64,000 bases of DNA from Hyaloperonospora brassicae (taxonomy: Eukaryota > Oomycota > Peronosporomycetes > Peronosporales > Peronosporaceae): contig CANTFL010000410.1 of NCBI GenBank assembly GCA_947650285.1, positions 1-64,000 on the forward strand, given 5' to 3'. The translations under genes and the position numbers were made by a program. The notes beneath the pieces are model-generated. The model did no database searches and was not told the DNA's origin. It saw only the letters and a program-made list of their open reading frames with translations. Below, in pieces: positions 49,881 through 60,782 of the stretch (position 1 is its first letter; each line of letters opens with the position of its first letter).

Positions 49881-51049
49881 TCGTTAAACGATTCATGGGT
49901 CGTGTTTTTTCTGAATTACGTCATATATAAAATAAGATCATTTTTCTTATTCAAGTCATGAAATTAACTGATATATGTACTGAAAGACCAATTACTTGAC
50001 GCCCAGGACAATCAAAACCACTGGTGCTGTAACACGCATTTAGGACGGCAGGATATCGTAAAAGTCCTATAACTTGCGTTTTCGTTCCTTAGCGTAGTTC
50101 TTACTTCCTTTCAAAGAACAATGCGAGCATAATTACCCGATGCTTTAAAATCGATGATTAGGATATTATGCCTACAAATGAACGCTTTTATGACAAGAAA
50201 GACTATTTATACACACGTTCTGTGGTATCAAGCACATAATACTTTGTTGGCAGGTTCTGTTCACCTATACCCGTTTAGGTATGTGAGAACCAACTACTAT
50301 CTAAAAGTGCCCTCGGGCTTACAGGGGGTCAGTATTATTACTCAACGAATATTTTGTTATGTTTTCGGTTTGTGGCGTGTACTCGGCTCGTCGAGCTTGG
50401 CGATAGTTGCGCAACGGATAGCCTGTATGTAGATTATTAGTGCTATCGCACGGAAAACATCGCAATTCGGCTCGCTATAGCTCAGAAACACGAAGTCTTA
50501 TTTTACCTTCACCACTGCTAAGGTCTATGAGTTTGGGCTTATGAGATACCTCTGAGTCCGTGAATCTGGATCTTAAACAGCGCAGATTGTACCCAATTTA
50601 TCTGATATTCGCTTACTTTTAAATTGACATAGTGTTGTGGGTCTGTAAACCGCCGTTCGGTAGTTGCGGAGTAAGCGCGGAAGACTTTGGTTAGCTGCTA
50701 CATTGCGATGGCCGTAATGATCGCAGTAGCTTTTACCAATTAAGCAGCAGTCTAGATTCGCATTTCAGCTACGATTGTTTATTCATGGATGATTCGATGA
50801 GCCAGTTCATTAATTCCAGTATATCAGAAGTGAGATAGCCACGGTATGCATAATTTGGTTTAACGCGTGCGCGTAAATCCGGGATATCAGCAACTTAGAA
50901 TTTTAAATGCAGCTTCCCCAGACTTGCTACACGTAACCGCCGAATGCCTTACTTTATCATCGATCGTTAACACAATTAGAGAAACCCCTTTGAATTTTTC
51001 ACAGATCAAGGCAGACTTCATGTCCATATCTTATTATCCCAACTAAAGT
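49881..51049. other. Stretch without recognisable genes
   Basis: Only short frames occur, including a 92-codon plus frame (50154-50432) without motifs. Confidence 0.45.
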
Positions 51050-51331
51050 TTAGGAGTATTGTCCACGTTGCAAAAAAACAAATAAGGCGCTTATCATGAT
51101 CGGTGTATCTTCGTTTCTTTGCATAATACAGAAAAAAAGCGGGTGGGCATAAGAGATCGACTTTGGCCTCGGGACCGCTCTCGAAGCAAGAACTGAAATT
51201 CCAAAATACTCTCCAAATCTGCGTTTAGCGCCTTGACTTTCTTGTGCAAGGCGTTTCACAAGCCGTTTCCATTCGAAAAAAAACTTCGTAAGAGCGACCG
51301 TTTGGTCCGCAGAGATAGTGTTGGACTTCAT
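51050..51331 (-). other. Unassigned minus-strand reading frame
   Basis: A 93-codon frame reads T-K-F-F-F-E-W-K-R-L-V-K-R-L-A-Q-E-S-Q-G-A-K-R-R-F-G in pieces, a helical basic stretch, then A-V-P-R-P-K-S-I-S. It looks more protein-like than neighbouring AT-rich frames. No family or partner was recognised, and it could be a decayed transposon piece. Confidence 0.25.
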
Positions 51332-54300
51332 TGTTACATCTGTGCAGAGAAATAGTCAAATTAGAATCATTCGCAGATTGAATAAAAGTGATTTTATATA
51401 TATCGAGGCAATAACAGCTTCTATTCCATAATTACGCGTGATCCTAACGAGTTACTTGGATCTTGACATATACACGACTCAGTGAGTCTGCTTTTCCCAC
51501 TGAAAATTCGTTTCTTTTTTCAAGGACTAACACATTATGGAATGTACAGTACCCAGTGCTACATCGTTTGAGACCTAATAAGTCTTCTAGCTCTAATGAT
51601 TAAAGACGCCAAATTAAAGCACTTGTACAGATTGATATGTGAATTTATGTTTTTCTACTTTTCCCTGTGTTACAATTTTGTGTTAATATTCAAGTGTGGG
51701 GTTGAACCTCTAGTAGAGTAAAAACAGAAAATTGCTTTTGGTGAGTAAAGCAAAATTAATATACATGAGTGTTACATCACCTATCAAACGTATCTAATCC
51801 ATGAATGTAGTACTCGCAGTGTACCACCCTTACTTTAAGAGTACAAGGAGACGCCGAAAGTGCATATAGGTCTACAACTGACGACCGTAAGATCAAAAAA
51901 GCTATTAGACGATTTTTTCGAATGAGGGGAATATGTTAAGTAAATATAAGTGTGTACCGAAATCACATAAGTGATATCGTCTCATATCGGGTCAAGAGGA
52001 ATGACGCCAGCAGCGCGAAAGACTTATTGGTTTTTATTTTCCAAATATATACAGACTTGCGATGGGCGTAAATAAGTTCTAACTTGGACAGCACGTGATG
52101 TACAAATTGAGTAAGTACGTAAAAGTGCGATCAAGTCAGCCCGAACGACCGGTTCATGAGATGAGAAACAACTACTGATTAAGACACGCGATATATATAA
52201 CACTTCTACCTCCCCGCATGCCGTAATTTCGAAAATAGATGATCCATTAATATACAGAAATAGCCGTTTTACATTAGCCACTTCATCATATATGAAACAT
52301 GTAATTTCAATATAAATCTCATAATTGATCGCAGTATTTTTGAAAGGGTTCAACTTAATCCAACTTGCTATAATTGTATTATATCTCTTTGAAAAGATTA
52401 CAATATTAACTCGGTATTTAATGAAATATATACTGAGCTGATTAACAAAAAAATACATTACATGATCGAAAAAATACTTTTTTATATTCCAAGCCTGTTT
52501 TTATAGGCAAAATAAAACGCCCTCTTCATTTTATACTGAAAAGTTTCAACGAAGTTCGATACAAATATGCATGTATTGACCTGCATCACGATAGCGTACC
52601 TCCACTTGTCCATCGAATTCAATTCGTTATAGAGGAGTTAAAGCGAGGAAAATTAGTCGTGAAAAACACTATGACTAGTATGCAAATTAAAAAAGAGGAC
52701 GAAGAACAATCAGGCGGCTACGCTTAGACAAATCCTTCGACTGGTAAAGGATTGACTGCACATTCCGCATCTTCTAATTGGCGCCTATTCAGTACCTCAG
52801 CTGCTAGTTGAGATGGAATCCGCTTCTTTTTTGGGCACCCTCACGCTTTCGAAAGTGAAGGAACGGTGCACATGAAATTTGTCAGGACAACTTTATACAC
52901 AAGCTGCAATATATTTAAGATGGTGACTGCCGGTTCAGTCCCCTTACTGTGTACAATAATCTCTGAGGGTGATAATCGCAGTACGAATTCCAACGTAGCT
53001 GAAAAACCTGCCACTTCCTCTCAAAAACCATGGTTGGAATATATCGGATATAGTGATTCGTTCGCGACCCCGAATTAATCTCACCAAACCAACCAACAAG
53101 AGGCAATATATTGGCCTCAAATCATTAAAAATAGGCTGGTTGAAACGTATTTATTTCCACGAGTCATGAAAATAGGCTATCAGTATGGACAGATTTATAG
53201 TTTGCCGAAGCGCATATATAGCATAAAAGCAAGGAAAGACAACATCCTCGAAGTACCCACACGAGCATCAAACAACTTTCAAACAAAATCAAACTGAAAA
53301 CATTACCGGATTAACCCCCAGTCCTGAACGAATTGCTAAATTAAATTATGAGGTAGAGCTTACATTAATTTCACCCCACGCTGCAAAAGCCAGTGACTTT
53401 TCCACTTAGCGAAATAAAAATGGAGTTAGTACTCCCTTCCTTATCAATTTCATTACGATTTAATCCCACCTATTCTCCAAGTGACGCTCAATCTTTATCA
53501 ATCAATCGATGATTGGTAGACTTCGAATACTATTAAGCGCGCTTTTTCAATTTTTAACTTTATTCGATGTCAAACGTTGTATCTTAGACATGGAGAGTGA
53601 GCTTTTGACCATTTTAAGGCCAACGTCTCGAAGCCACGCCAACGCAATTATATCAACCTGGCTATGTACGCTGTCGCCTTCTTGTACCCAACCTCTTTCG
53701 TGAGCAAGCCAATATCCATGCCAAATTCTTCAACTTCTTCGACTTGTACTTCTTGTAATATGTCCATCAGATTCCGAAACCAAAAGATTGAGGGATCTCT
53801 GTTAATGTTGTTTTACCGCATTCTTTAGTCCCTTTTCCCATTTCGATATCATTGTATCTGGAGTTGGCTAGAGTTGAGTGAGTTCAAAATATAAAAAACT
53901 CATTTTACCTATTTTCATTCTGCACCGAGAAAATACCGACTACAACAATTTGGAGCTTGTTGTAACCATTGCAAAAGCAAGCCATTAAAAATATTTTACT
54001 AATGCAAGTATTAAGTGGATGTTATCTACGGCAACCACACGCTCCCTATATGGCTAAAAAAATTGCAGTCTTTATAAATGACACAAAATTGCACAGATTC
54101 ATTATTCGCGTTTTCAAGCTTTGTTTCGTGACCTTGATCATTCAATTCAACCGAATAAGATGGAATGAGGATGTATTGCTCAATATCACTGCCAAATCAC
54201 ACAATCTGTAACCTTTTGAGCGCATGATTAAATTTCGTACAGGAGGCGGAAATCCATATTTCCGAAAATTAGTTTAAAAAATCACAGGCGTCACTTTACT

Positions 54301-55525
54301 TCCAAATGTCATGGTCATCAGTTTGTATCATCCCGGGTGTCCCTAATCTGTAGAAAGCAATCATCATATATTGACTGCAGGATTACAGCAATTTTTATCG
54401 CAATTTAAATATCTACAAGACGCTTTGGATGATCATGAAACTTGACAGGAGCGCTTAAAAAATAGTAGGGATACCAAATGATATTGATAATACAAATGCA
54501 TCACGAACTAACAGTCATCTTGTGTGCACACAGCTTTTTAATGTCGCTTATCACTTAAAAAACACGAAACGGTTAATTTTACTGTATGTTGTACTCAATT
54601 ACAGACTGGATGATGTCGCTTTTGTTACTGTAGCACCTTTTTTCGAAGAATCTACTAGTTTGCTGCTTTTTGTCGTCCCGATCGATCTCATTTGCGCAAA
54701 TAACAATTGATGATTTAGGGCCAACAACAGGTAGAGCAGATGGTATACAAATAGTGTGTCACGTCGTAGTAGTCTATAGTGCCAAAAATTATTGTGGCTA
54801 TTTTATTTTAGGAGATTGTGTAGAGTATGCGTACAGAAAACAGACTTAGTACAATATTTGTTTTCTTCGATCTTATAATATAACTTTTATATTTGGTGAT
54901 TATGTTGTAATATATACTTGCAAGTTTCCACAAAACATAAATTTTGGAGTGATTATATTGGATGCGTGCCAGAGGTGAATTCAATATATATTTTATTTAT
55001 TATATAGACATGATACGAGGCACCATTCACTTCCACTTACACTGTTGTAGCTACTTATACTGAATTGATGTGAACAAGTGCATCGTAACATAACATAATG
55101 TGCGCGCAATGAATGGCTTTTCGGTCAAGTGATTCATGTTTAAAAACAAGAAGCAAAAGCCATTTTTTCTTTCAAATATATATTCTGTAAATTATAATTT
55201 AATGAAAAAATAGTTTTGGTTCTTTACCATTTTAAGGCCATATTCTAAATAACTGGAAATTGAGTTTGTCTACACGCACACCACATATTTGCGCGTGTCA
55301 AGCATCAATGTGCTGCCACATGAAATATAACAATTAAAAGTGTTAATTTTTTATTAGAGTTGTGCAAAGAACATCGAAAGATTTTAAACTTTTGAAAATA
55401 TTGGCATCGAGTAATAGTGGCTGATACTATCATCGTTTTTATATTCAATGTTGCAAAAAAAGTTGTAATTTAATTGTGAGGGGAACAATACAATCAGGCA
55501 TCGCAATTTAGTGTCATCCTAATAT
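51332..55525. other. AT-rich stretch without recognisable genes
   Basis: The longest frame (minus 52458-52024, 144 codons) is I/Y/F-rich as expected from AT-rich DNA and has no motif. No RNA genes or transposon domains were seen. Confidence 0.45.
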
Positions 55526-55705
55526 GGAGGATGCCATGGAGGGTTTGCCTAGTTTGTAGCTGCCTCGTTTAATATCCATTCATTTTGGGTCTGCTACATT
55601 TTCGGGCAGCCTTGATTGGAGGCGACTTATTTGATGTGCCTTTTTTGGAAACTGCCATATGAGGGGCTGTCTAAGTTGCTAGCTGCCTTATTTTGGGGGC
55701 TGAGG
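55526..55705. repeat. Degenerate direct repeat, about 121-bp period
   Basis: The block GGAGGATGCCATGGAGGG...TAGCTGCCTCGTTT at 55526 recurs as GGAAACTGCCATATGAGGGG...TAGCTGCCTTATTT at 55647. The second copy ends just before the left 393-bp repeat. Confidence 0.55.
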
Positions 55706-55710
55706 CTCAT

Positions 55711-56103
55711 TGTAACGGGGCAGCCCGTTACATGAAAATTGTCATTCTAGAGATAATGACAATAAAGAATATGAAGTTGAATATTCTTTAGACAATATCA
55801 CCGAAGTGGTGATATTGAAGGGTCGACCAAAGAGTCTGTTCATTGGTTGATATCGTGATGATATCAACCCACCAATCGCCGCAAGACGCGCGCAATGAGT
55901 GGTGACGAGACGTCACCCTACGCTCAGATATATATTAGCATAAATAAGTTCTGTCAAACAGATAGACAGTGGTTAAAGACTTAATTATATTAATATAACA
56001 GTTCTGCTTTTACCTTACCTACGCTTCCTCGTTTGCCTCGTGTACGTCTGTCGGGGCATCGAAACCCTCGCGTTAAGTTCACGCAAGGGTGTGCCCCGTT
56101 ACA
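55711..56103 (+). repeat. 393-bp palindrome-rich repeat, left arm
   Basis: It starts TGTAACGGGGCA and ends TGCCCCGTTACA, a 12-bp terminal inverted repeat. Inside are successive perfect hairpins: TGTAACGGG/CCCGTTACA (55711-55732), ATTGTCATT/AATGACAAT (55738-55763), TAAAGAATAT/ATATTCTTTA (55763-55790), CAATATCACC/GGTGATATTG (55793-55817), GGTTGATATC/GATATCAACC (55845-55869) and GGTGACG/CGTCACC (55901-55917). A 14-bp palindrome (55985-55998) and a CCCT(c)GCGT/ACGC(a)AGGG stem (56065-56089) follow. The TG...CA ends and 5-bp duplications fit a solo LTR. A small non-autonomous DNA element is the alternative. The 5-bp flanks are CTCAT and GTAAG. Confidence 0.85.
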
Positions 56104-56813
56104 GTAAGGATTGTCCATGATTCACGCTGTGGCATAAAAGCAAACGTGCTTCCTGCATTTGTATCAGTCCGCTGGTACTTCCAATTATCCACTGCTCTGA
56201 TTTGCCGGAAGCCAAGTCCTTTTAGTCCTCGTCGCAACTTTAAATGCATGCCAGTTGTCATGCAATAATGCCAAATGACCTCGTTGTGTATACAAGCTGC
56301 CGGTGCGAACACAACTCGTTTTATGTCCCAGCCGCAACAACTATACAGACGTGCTCTCTTGTACATCATCCGGATGGTTTCGAAGAAGATGATCCTTGAC
56401 AGCCTAGAAACTTATCGGTGCCTGTCTGGGCGCACGATGTACGGGAAACCGCGCAGACGTCCTGATGCTGATTCTTCTAGCGTTCTGAATCTTTTGAGGA
56501 TCTGCTAGCAGGACTGCAATCACGAACGTTTCCAGCACAGGTTCTCATTGCCTCTTTCGTCTCGGCAACACCGTTGCATGCGACAACTAAGTTCCACTTC
56601 GTTACCCTTGGTAACTAGGATCAGTTGCCAGATGGCAACTGAATACATCGCACAAGGAAAGCTCCTGACAAACAACCAGATTGTATGTGCCTTTGGTCCA
56701 TCGCTGTGGATGCCACACACAATCTAATGCCGCTAGACGAAGTGTCGCCATATGGTGGGTAGCGACAATCTCGAACCCATCCCGACATCTAAGCTTAGTA
56801 AAGTCAGTTTGAG
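56104..56813 (-). pseudogene. Fragment of an unidentified gene, inverted between the 393-bp repeats
   Basis: This 710-bp segment is GC-richer than the DNA to its left and looks coding on the minus strand in more than one frame. 56369-56079 reads R-A-R-L-Y-S-C-C-G-W-D-I-K-R-V-V-F, then H-Y-C-M-T-T-G-M-H-L-K-L-R-R-G-L and R-A-V-D-N-W-K-Y-Q-R-T-D-T-N-A-G, and enters the left repeat after T-I-L-T. 56877-56602 reads L-R-L-A-A-L-D-C-V-W-H-P-Q-R-W. Joined to 57207-57452 by undoing the inversion, the first frame continues open. I do not recognise the family. A START-like lipid-binding fold is a guess only. Confidence 0.45.
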
Positions 56814-57206
56814 TGTAATGGGGCAAACCCTTGCGTGAACTTAACGCAAGGGTATCGGTTTCCCGACAGACGTACACGAGGCAAACGAGGAAGCGTAGGT
56901 AAGGTAAAAGCAGAACTGTTATATTAATATAATTAAGTCTTTAACCACTGTCTATCTGTTTGACAGAACCTATTTATGCTAATATATATCTGAGCGTAGG
57001 GTGACGTCTCGTCACCACTCATTGCGCGCGTCTTGCGGCGATTGGTGGGTTGATATCATCATGATATCAACCAATGAACAGACTCTTTGGTCGACCCTTC
57101 AATATCACCGCTTCGGTGATATTGTCTAAAGAATATTCAACTTCATATTCTTTATTGTCATTATCTCTAGAATGACAATTTTCATGTAACGGGCTGCCCC
57201 GTTACA
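56814..57206 (-). repeat. 393-bp palindrome-rich repeat, right arm (inverted)
   Basis: The reverse complement of 55711-56103 with about ten differences (about 97% identical). Five of the differences cluster near the inner end. The stem that has one mismatch in the left arm (CCCTTGCGT/ACGCAAGGG, 56830-56854) is perfect here. Flanks are TTGAG on the left and CTTAC on the right. Confidence 0.85.
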
Positions 57207-57452
57207 CTTACGGCTTCGCCTGGAGCGGCACGTTACGCACGACCATTTTTATCATCGAGAAGATGGTGCTGCATAGAGGGCTTACTACAAGTCAGACATC
57301 ATGCTGCTTGTAGCGTACAAGAGACGCTTGTATCTCAATCTTTTGTGTCAGCGGCTTTTCCGCACTCCGGACCCCATATCGACTATCTAGAAATGATCAG
57401 CTCGGCGTTCGAACACCGGGCTGCGAAGACTGCCGCCTTCAACAATCGATAG
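57207..57452 (+). pseudogene. Downstream half of the gene split by the 393-bp repeats
   Basis: An open plus frame of 82 codons from the CTTAC flank to a TAG at 57450-57452 has no start of its own. It reads H-H-A-A-C-S-V-Q-E-T-L-V-S-Q-S-F-V-S-A and ends A-F-E-H-R-A-A-K-T-A-A-F-N-N-R. It is in phase with the minus frame that ends at the left repeat (56369-56104) when the intervening segment is turned round and one CTTAC removed. The composition is that of a real oomycete exon end. Function unknown. Confidence 0.45.
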
Positions 57453-58778
57453 CAAGGTCTGAGTCCGCTGAAGTGTGTCAGCGCATGCCGCACATACGAT
57501 CAGTAAAGTCATTCCTAAACAGCAGCACGTTCCCGCTGCAATCAACGACAGTGGCAGGACGTTCTTGCTGTCAACAACGCATTTCTGCATTTATACAGGC
57601 GAGCACCTTCACCGAGCCTAATTGCTCCGTAACATTGACGATGATCCCAATGGAGATGCTCCAGTCTGGTTTCGTTAAAGTGCTGGTAACGAATCGACAA
57701 CCATCGGGGATTTGATGCCATCGATTCCGTTTGAAGACGTGCCGTGGATTCACTCGTCAGGCGACTAGCTTTGTGACCTCTTGTAAGTAAAGTACTGGTG
57801 ACCTCGTGTAAGCAAAGTACTAGTCGTTGTCGGAACATAAGCCTACGAGTTTGTATTGGTCCGCGCAATATGGATAGCAATCACGTGACCTTGACGTTTT
57901 CAGTTCTGCATTCTCAAGTCGTATCGTCAATATATGTTCCAGACAGGGTTCAGCCCGTTCGCGTCGATTATCATGAAGAGAAAACGAGAAAGAGCGAATA
58001 CGTATGTAGTCGATCAGCCGACGCCGGTGCATTCTCGCTGACAGCCGTGACTTCATTAGCGAGGGACGTCGGTTGCAGACGCCGACCTATTCATCATCAT
58101 TAAGTGCACTTTTGCTTCTGGATGTGGTCCATCTCATGTGCTTCGCCAGAAAGTGCACGGGCCCACGCGGTCTTACAAAGATCAAGTTCTGTCACATGCT
58201 GCACCCTATAGAACGCGGCCGTATCGATTTATGCTCTGTCGCCTGTTTGTGGTCATTACTCCTGACCATACTTGGTGATCCTATCATTACTTCGGTGCCC
58301 CTGCCCGAGTCTATACAGCGCACGACGAGACGGCAGGCTTTCAAGTACACGATTGCACATCTCAAAATTAGGCGAGAGGACTGCACCGTCCTACACTGAG
58401 CGGGCTCTTTTGTCGTCCCTTCTTCGTTTGAGAAGTAGACACGGGTGCACAACATGCACAGAGCACGATGCTCAGTCATCTATCAGCTAGTGAACAAGTG
58501 CACCACCGAGAACCTCAGATGACGCTGTACCTAGAGAGTAGAGGAAGGAAAAGGCGGAGCGTGTGATGACTCCCAGGCTACCGACAATTGCAAAAAAGGG
58601 CTTGGCGCGCAATGAACACGAGTACATTTTGGCGATTCGTCTACTTGAGCTGTGACAATCGTTTGGCTGGCTCCCCGAGGGACAACACATCACAAGAGCT
58701 GTTAAATTTTTCGTGTCCTGGTTCGCTCATGTAACGAGTCGGCGCGCTGCTCCCCGCATCAACGTCTTTGGTTAGAGG
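57453..58778. other. GC-richer intergenic region upstream of the pectin lyase
   Basis: Short frames occur on both strands, none with a start, a motif and neighbours that agree. It contains a 25-bp tandem duplication at 57773-57822. It may include gene remnants that I could not identify. Confidence 0.4.
57773..57822. repeat. 25-bp tandem duplication
   Basis: GTGACCTCTTGTAAGTAAAG.. is followed directly by GTGACCTCGTGTAAGCAAAG.., with three differences per 25 bases. Confidence 0.85.
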
Positions 58779-58793
58779 TTATTCTCCAAATTG
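58779..58793 (+). promoter_or_regulatory. Oomycete-like initiator of the pectin lyase gene
   Basis: TTATTCTCCAAATTG lies 64 bases before the ATG. It agrees at 12 of 14 positions with the oomycete core promoter pattern as I recall it (TCATTYBNCAATTT). It would place transcription start here and give a leader of about 75 nt, usual for oomycete genes. No other element was recognised upstream. Confidence 0.6.
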
Positions 58794-58856
58794 CCTCACA
58801 GTGCAGCACTCCCATCATCGGACACGACTCAACTTCTATCGATTGGTACCTTCGTC

Positions 58857-60182
58857 ATGACCCGCTTCCAACGCAAGTACGCTTTCGCCGCAGCACTCGC
58901 CTTTGCTGCCAAGAATGCTGCTGGCGCTTTCACGATTGGCGCTCCTTCTGGTCTAGGCGCTGGCACCACGGGAGGAGCTGGCGGAGAAGTCGTGTACCCC
59001 ACTTCGAACGCCGAGCTTATCGAATACATGAATCACACCTTGCCATTCATCATTGTGCTCAACCGAACCTTCGACTTTCGCGGCACCGAAGGTACGACCA
59101 CTGAGATTGGGTGCCGACCGATCGGAACTCGCCTGTGCATGGAGCAGAACAACGGCTTCAAGGGCCAAGATGTGATCCTGCAAAAAGGTGGCATGAACAA
59201 CACGGGCGGCTGCACGAACGGCACGGAAGTGATGGTCACGTACGACAACGCTGGGATCCAACGCGTGCTTGTGAGGGACAACAAGACCATCCGTGGCATT
59301 GGCAAGAACGGAGTGCTGATCGGCAAGGGACTGTCGCTGCGCAACAACATCATTGTCCAGAACATCCATATCACAGAACTAAACCCACACTTGGTGTGGG
59401 GTGGCGATGCCATCTTTGTGCCGGGCTCTGACCAGGGAAAGACGGTGGGCACCAACGTCTGGCTCGACCACGTGAAGGTGTCTCGAATCGGCCGCCAAAT
59501 GGTCGTGACGAGCAGCGCTGGTGTATCTGGAATGACCATCAGTAACTCGGAATTCGACGGCAACACGGACTTTTCGATGTCGTGCGACGGACACCACACG
59601 TGGACCTCCCTGTTCTACGGAAAAAACACGGCCGTCACCATGGTCAACAATTACGTACACGGAACCTCCGGTCGAACGCCCAAAGTCGGCGGTGAGAAAG
59701 GTGACAATGTAGTCGTGCACATGGTCAACAACTACTGGAGCAACAACACGGGCCATTCCATCGATGTCGGCTTGAACGGACACATTCTCGCTGAGGGCAA
59801 CTACTTCGAAAACACGAATCTGACCCTCCGAATCGGCAAACAGGAAGGCGCTTTGTATGCATTCAACCACACAGTTGGTTCTGACCTCTGCCCAAGCTAC
59901 CTGGGTCGTCCGTGCGCGGAGAACGTCTTGGTCAAAAGCAGCAACTTGACATCGCGCAATGAAACTGTCGCTCTTGAGGTGATGAAGACGTACCCGAACA
60001 TCGTCGACTACATGTCGAAAATGGCGCGTTCTACCAGCCTGGAGATGCCGCATGGGAAGAAGAGCATTTCTAAAACCGACGACACCTTTTGCGGGATGAA
60101 CCTGCCGCCTGTCCATGGGCGCGACTTGGCCAATATCTGGGCCCAGACGACTGAGAACTTCGGTGTTGGCAAGTTGGACTGA
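58857..60182 (+). CDS. Secreted pectin lyase, polysaccharide lyase family 1
   Basis: An intact 441-residue protein that cleaves methyl-esterified homogalacturonan by beta-elimination (EC 4.2.2.10) outside the cell, in plant-wall breakdown. Residues 1-24 are a signal peptide (basic R-F-Q-R-K, then A-F-A-A-A-L-A-F, likely cut after A-G-A). The parallel beta-helix follows. V-W-L-D-H is at 201-205, R-I-G-R-Q at 210-214, C-D-G-H-H-T-W at 243-249, and T-S-G-R-T-P-K-V-G at 270-278, whose Arg273 matches the catalytic arginine of fungal pectin lyases (S-G-R-S-P-K-V). The R-I-G-R-Q and S-G-R-x-P-K-V forms favour pectin lyase over calcium-dependent pectate lyase. Several N-x-S/T sites suit secretion. 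The frame opens earlier at a TTG (58791), but the ATG at 58857 gives the signal peptide and lies after the initiator. No introns are seen. Confidence 0.95.
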   Translation: MTRFQRKYAFAAALAFAAKNAAGAFTIGAPSGLGAGTTGGAGGEVVYPTSNAELIEYMNHTLPFIIVLNRTFDFRGTEGTTTEIGCRPIGTRLCMEQNNGFKGQDVILQKGGMNNTGGCTNGTEVMVTYDNAGIQRVLVRDNKTIRGIGKNGVLIGKGLSLRNNIIVQNIHITELNPHLVWGGDAIFVPGSDQGKTVGTNVWLDHVKVSRIGRQMVVTSSAGVSGMTISNSEFDGNTDFSMSCDGHHTWTSLFYGKNTAVTMVNNYVHGTSGRTPKVGGEKGDNVVVHMVNNYWSNNTGHSIDVGLNGHILAEGNYFENTNLTLRIGKQEGALYAFNHTVGSDLCPSYLGRPCAENVLVKSSNLTSRNETVALEVMKTYPNIVDYMSKMARSTSLEMPHGKKSISKTDDTFCGMNLPPVHGRDLANIWAQTTENFGVGKLD

Positions 60183-60782
60183 GTCCGTTGCGTAGTATTC
60201 TGTAAACCGCGATGGCGTTGAATACAATCTCGATGTTGAAACTCACTTTGCTTCATATTGTTGATACTGACACTTTCTTAGGGCGTTGTGGTGAGTACTG
60301 TACTGTTTACTAAGCTAGACACCTGTACAATGCAAACAACACGCAGTCCTAATCGTAGCATCGTTACCGCTCCGTCATATAGTTGCCTGTATCGATCAAG
60401 GGTCATCGCTTTTGGACAAGATGTGCCCAATTGTAATTTACGCGCGGATGAGTCCAACCAAAAGTACATGCTGCCGCTGATGATGGCCAGGCTGCTCCCA
60501 TTCCACACGACAGACAACGTCTCAATGGACCTTGTAAGGACTTGTCTGTGGAGTTACTGAACAGCACATGATCGAATACTGATATGATGCCGGCTAGGCC
60601 CAAAGTGCTAGCTAAGAACATCGTGTTGAAGCGACTTAGAGTCGTGTTTTTCGGTTTTCCAGACAAACAAGCATCGAAGTTTATGATGAGGTATGCCATG
60701 AGAATTTACTGAATAATATAATTATCCTTAGGTTACGATTTGTAAATGGGGTATACCTACACATCTCACTTCCGTCGAATCA
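60183..60782. other. 3' flank of the pectin lyase gene
   Basis: Short frames only. No clear gene was seen. The mRNA end of the pectin lyase gene must lie here, but no single polyadenylation signal stands out. Confidence 0.4.

Noticed and set aside
52024..52458. 144-codon minus frame
   Set aside because: It is I/Y/F-rich as expected of AT-rich DNA. No motif and no context support.
55711..57206. Reading the inverted pair as one foldback DNA transposon with 393-bp arms
   Set aside because: The outer flanks (CTCAT, CTTAC) do not match as a duplication, while the flanks of each arm match after re-inversion, so two separate insertions explain it better.
58791..58856. Upstream TTG start of the pectin lyase frame
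   Set aside because: It would bury the signal peptide behind 22 residues and overlaps the initiator. The ATG at 58857 fits better.
59379..60227. 282-codon minus frame opposite the pectin lyase
   Set aside because: It is a shadow of the GC-rich third-position bias of the real gene. It has no motifs.
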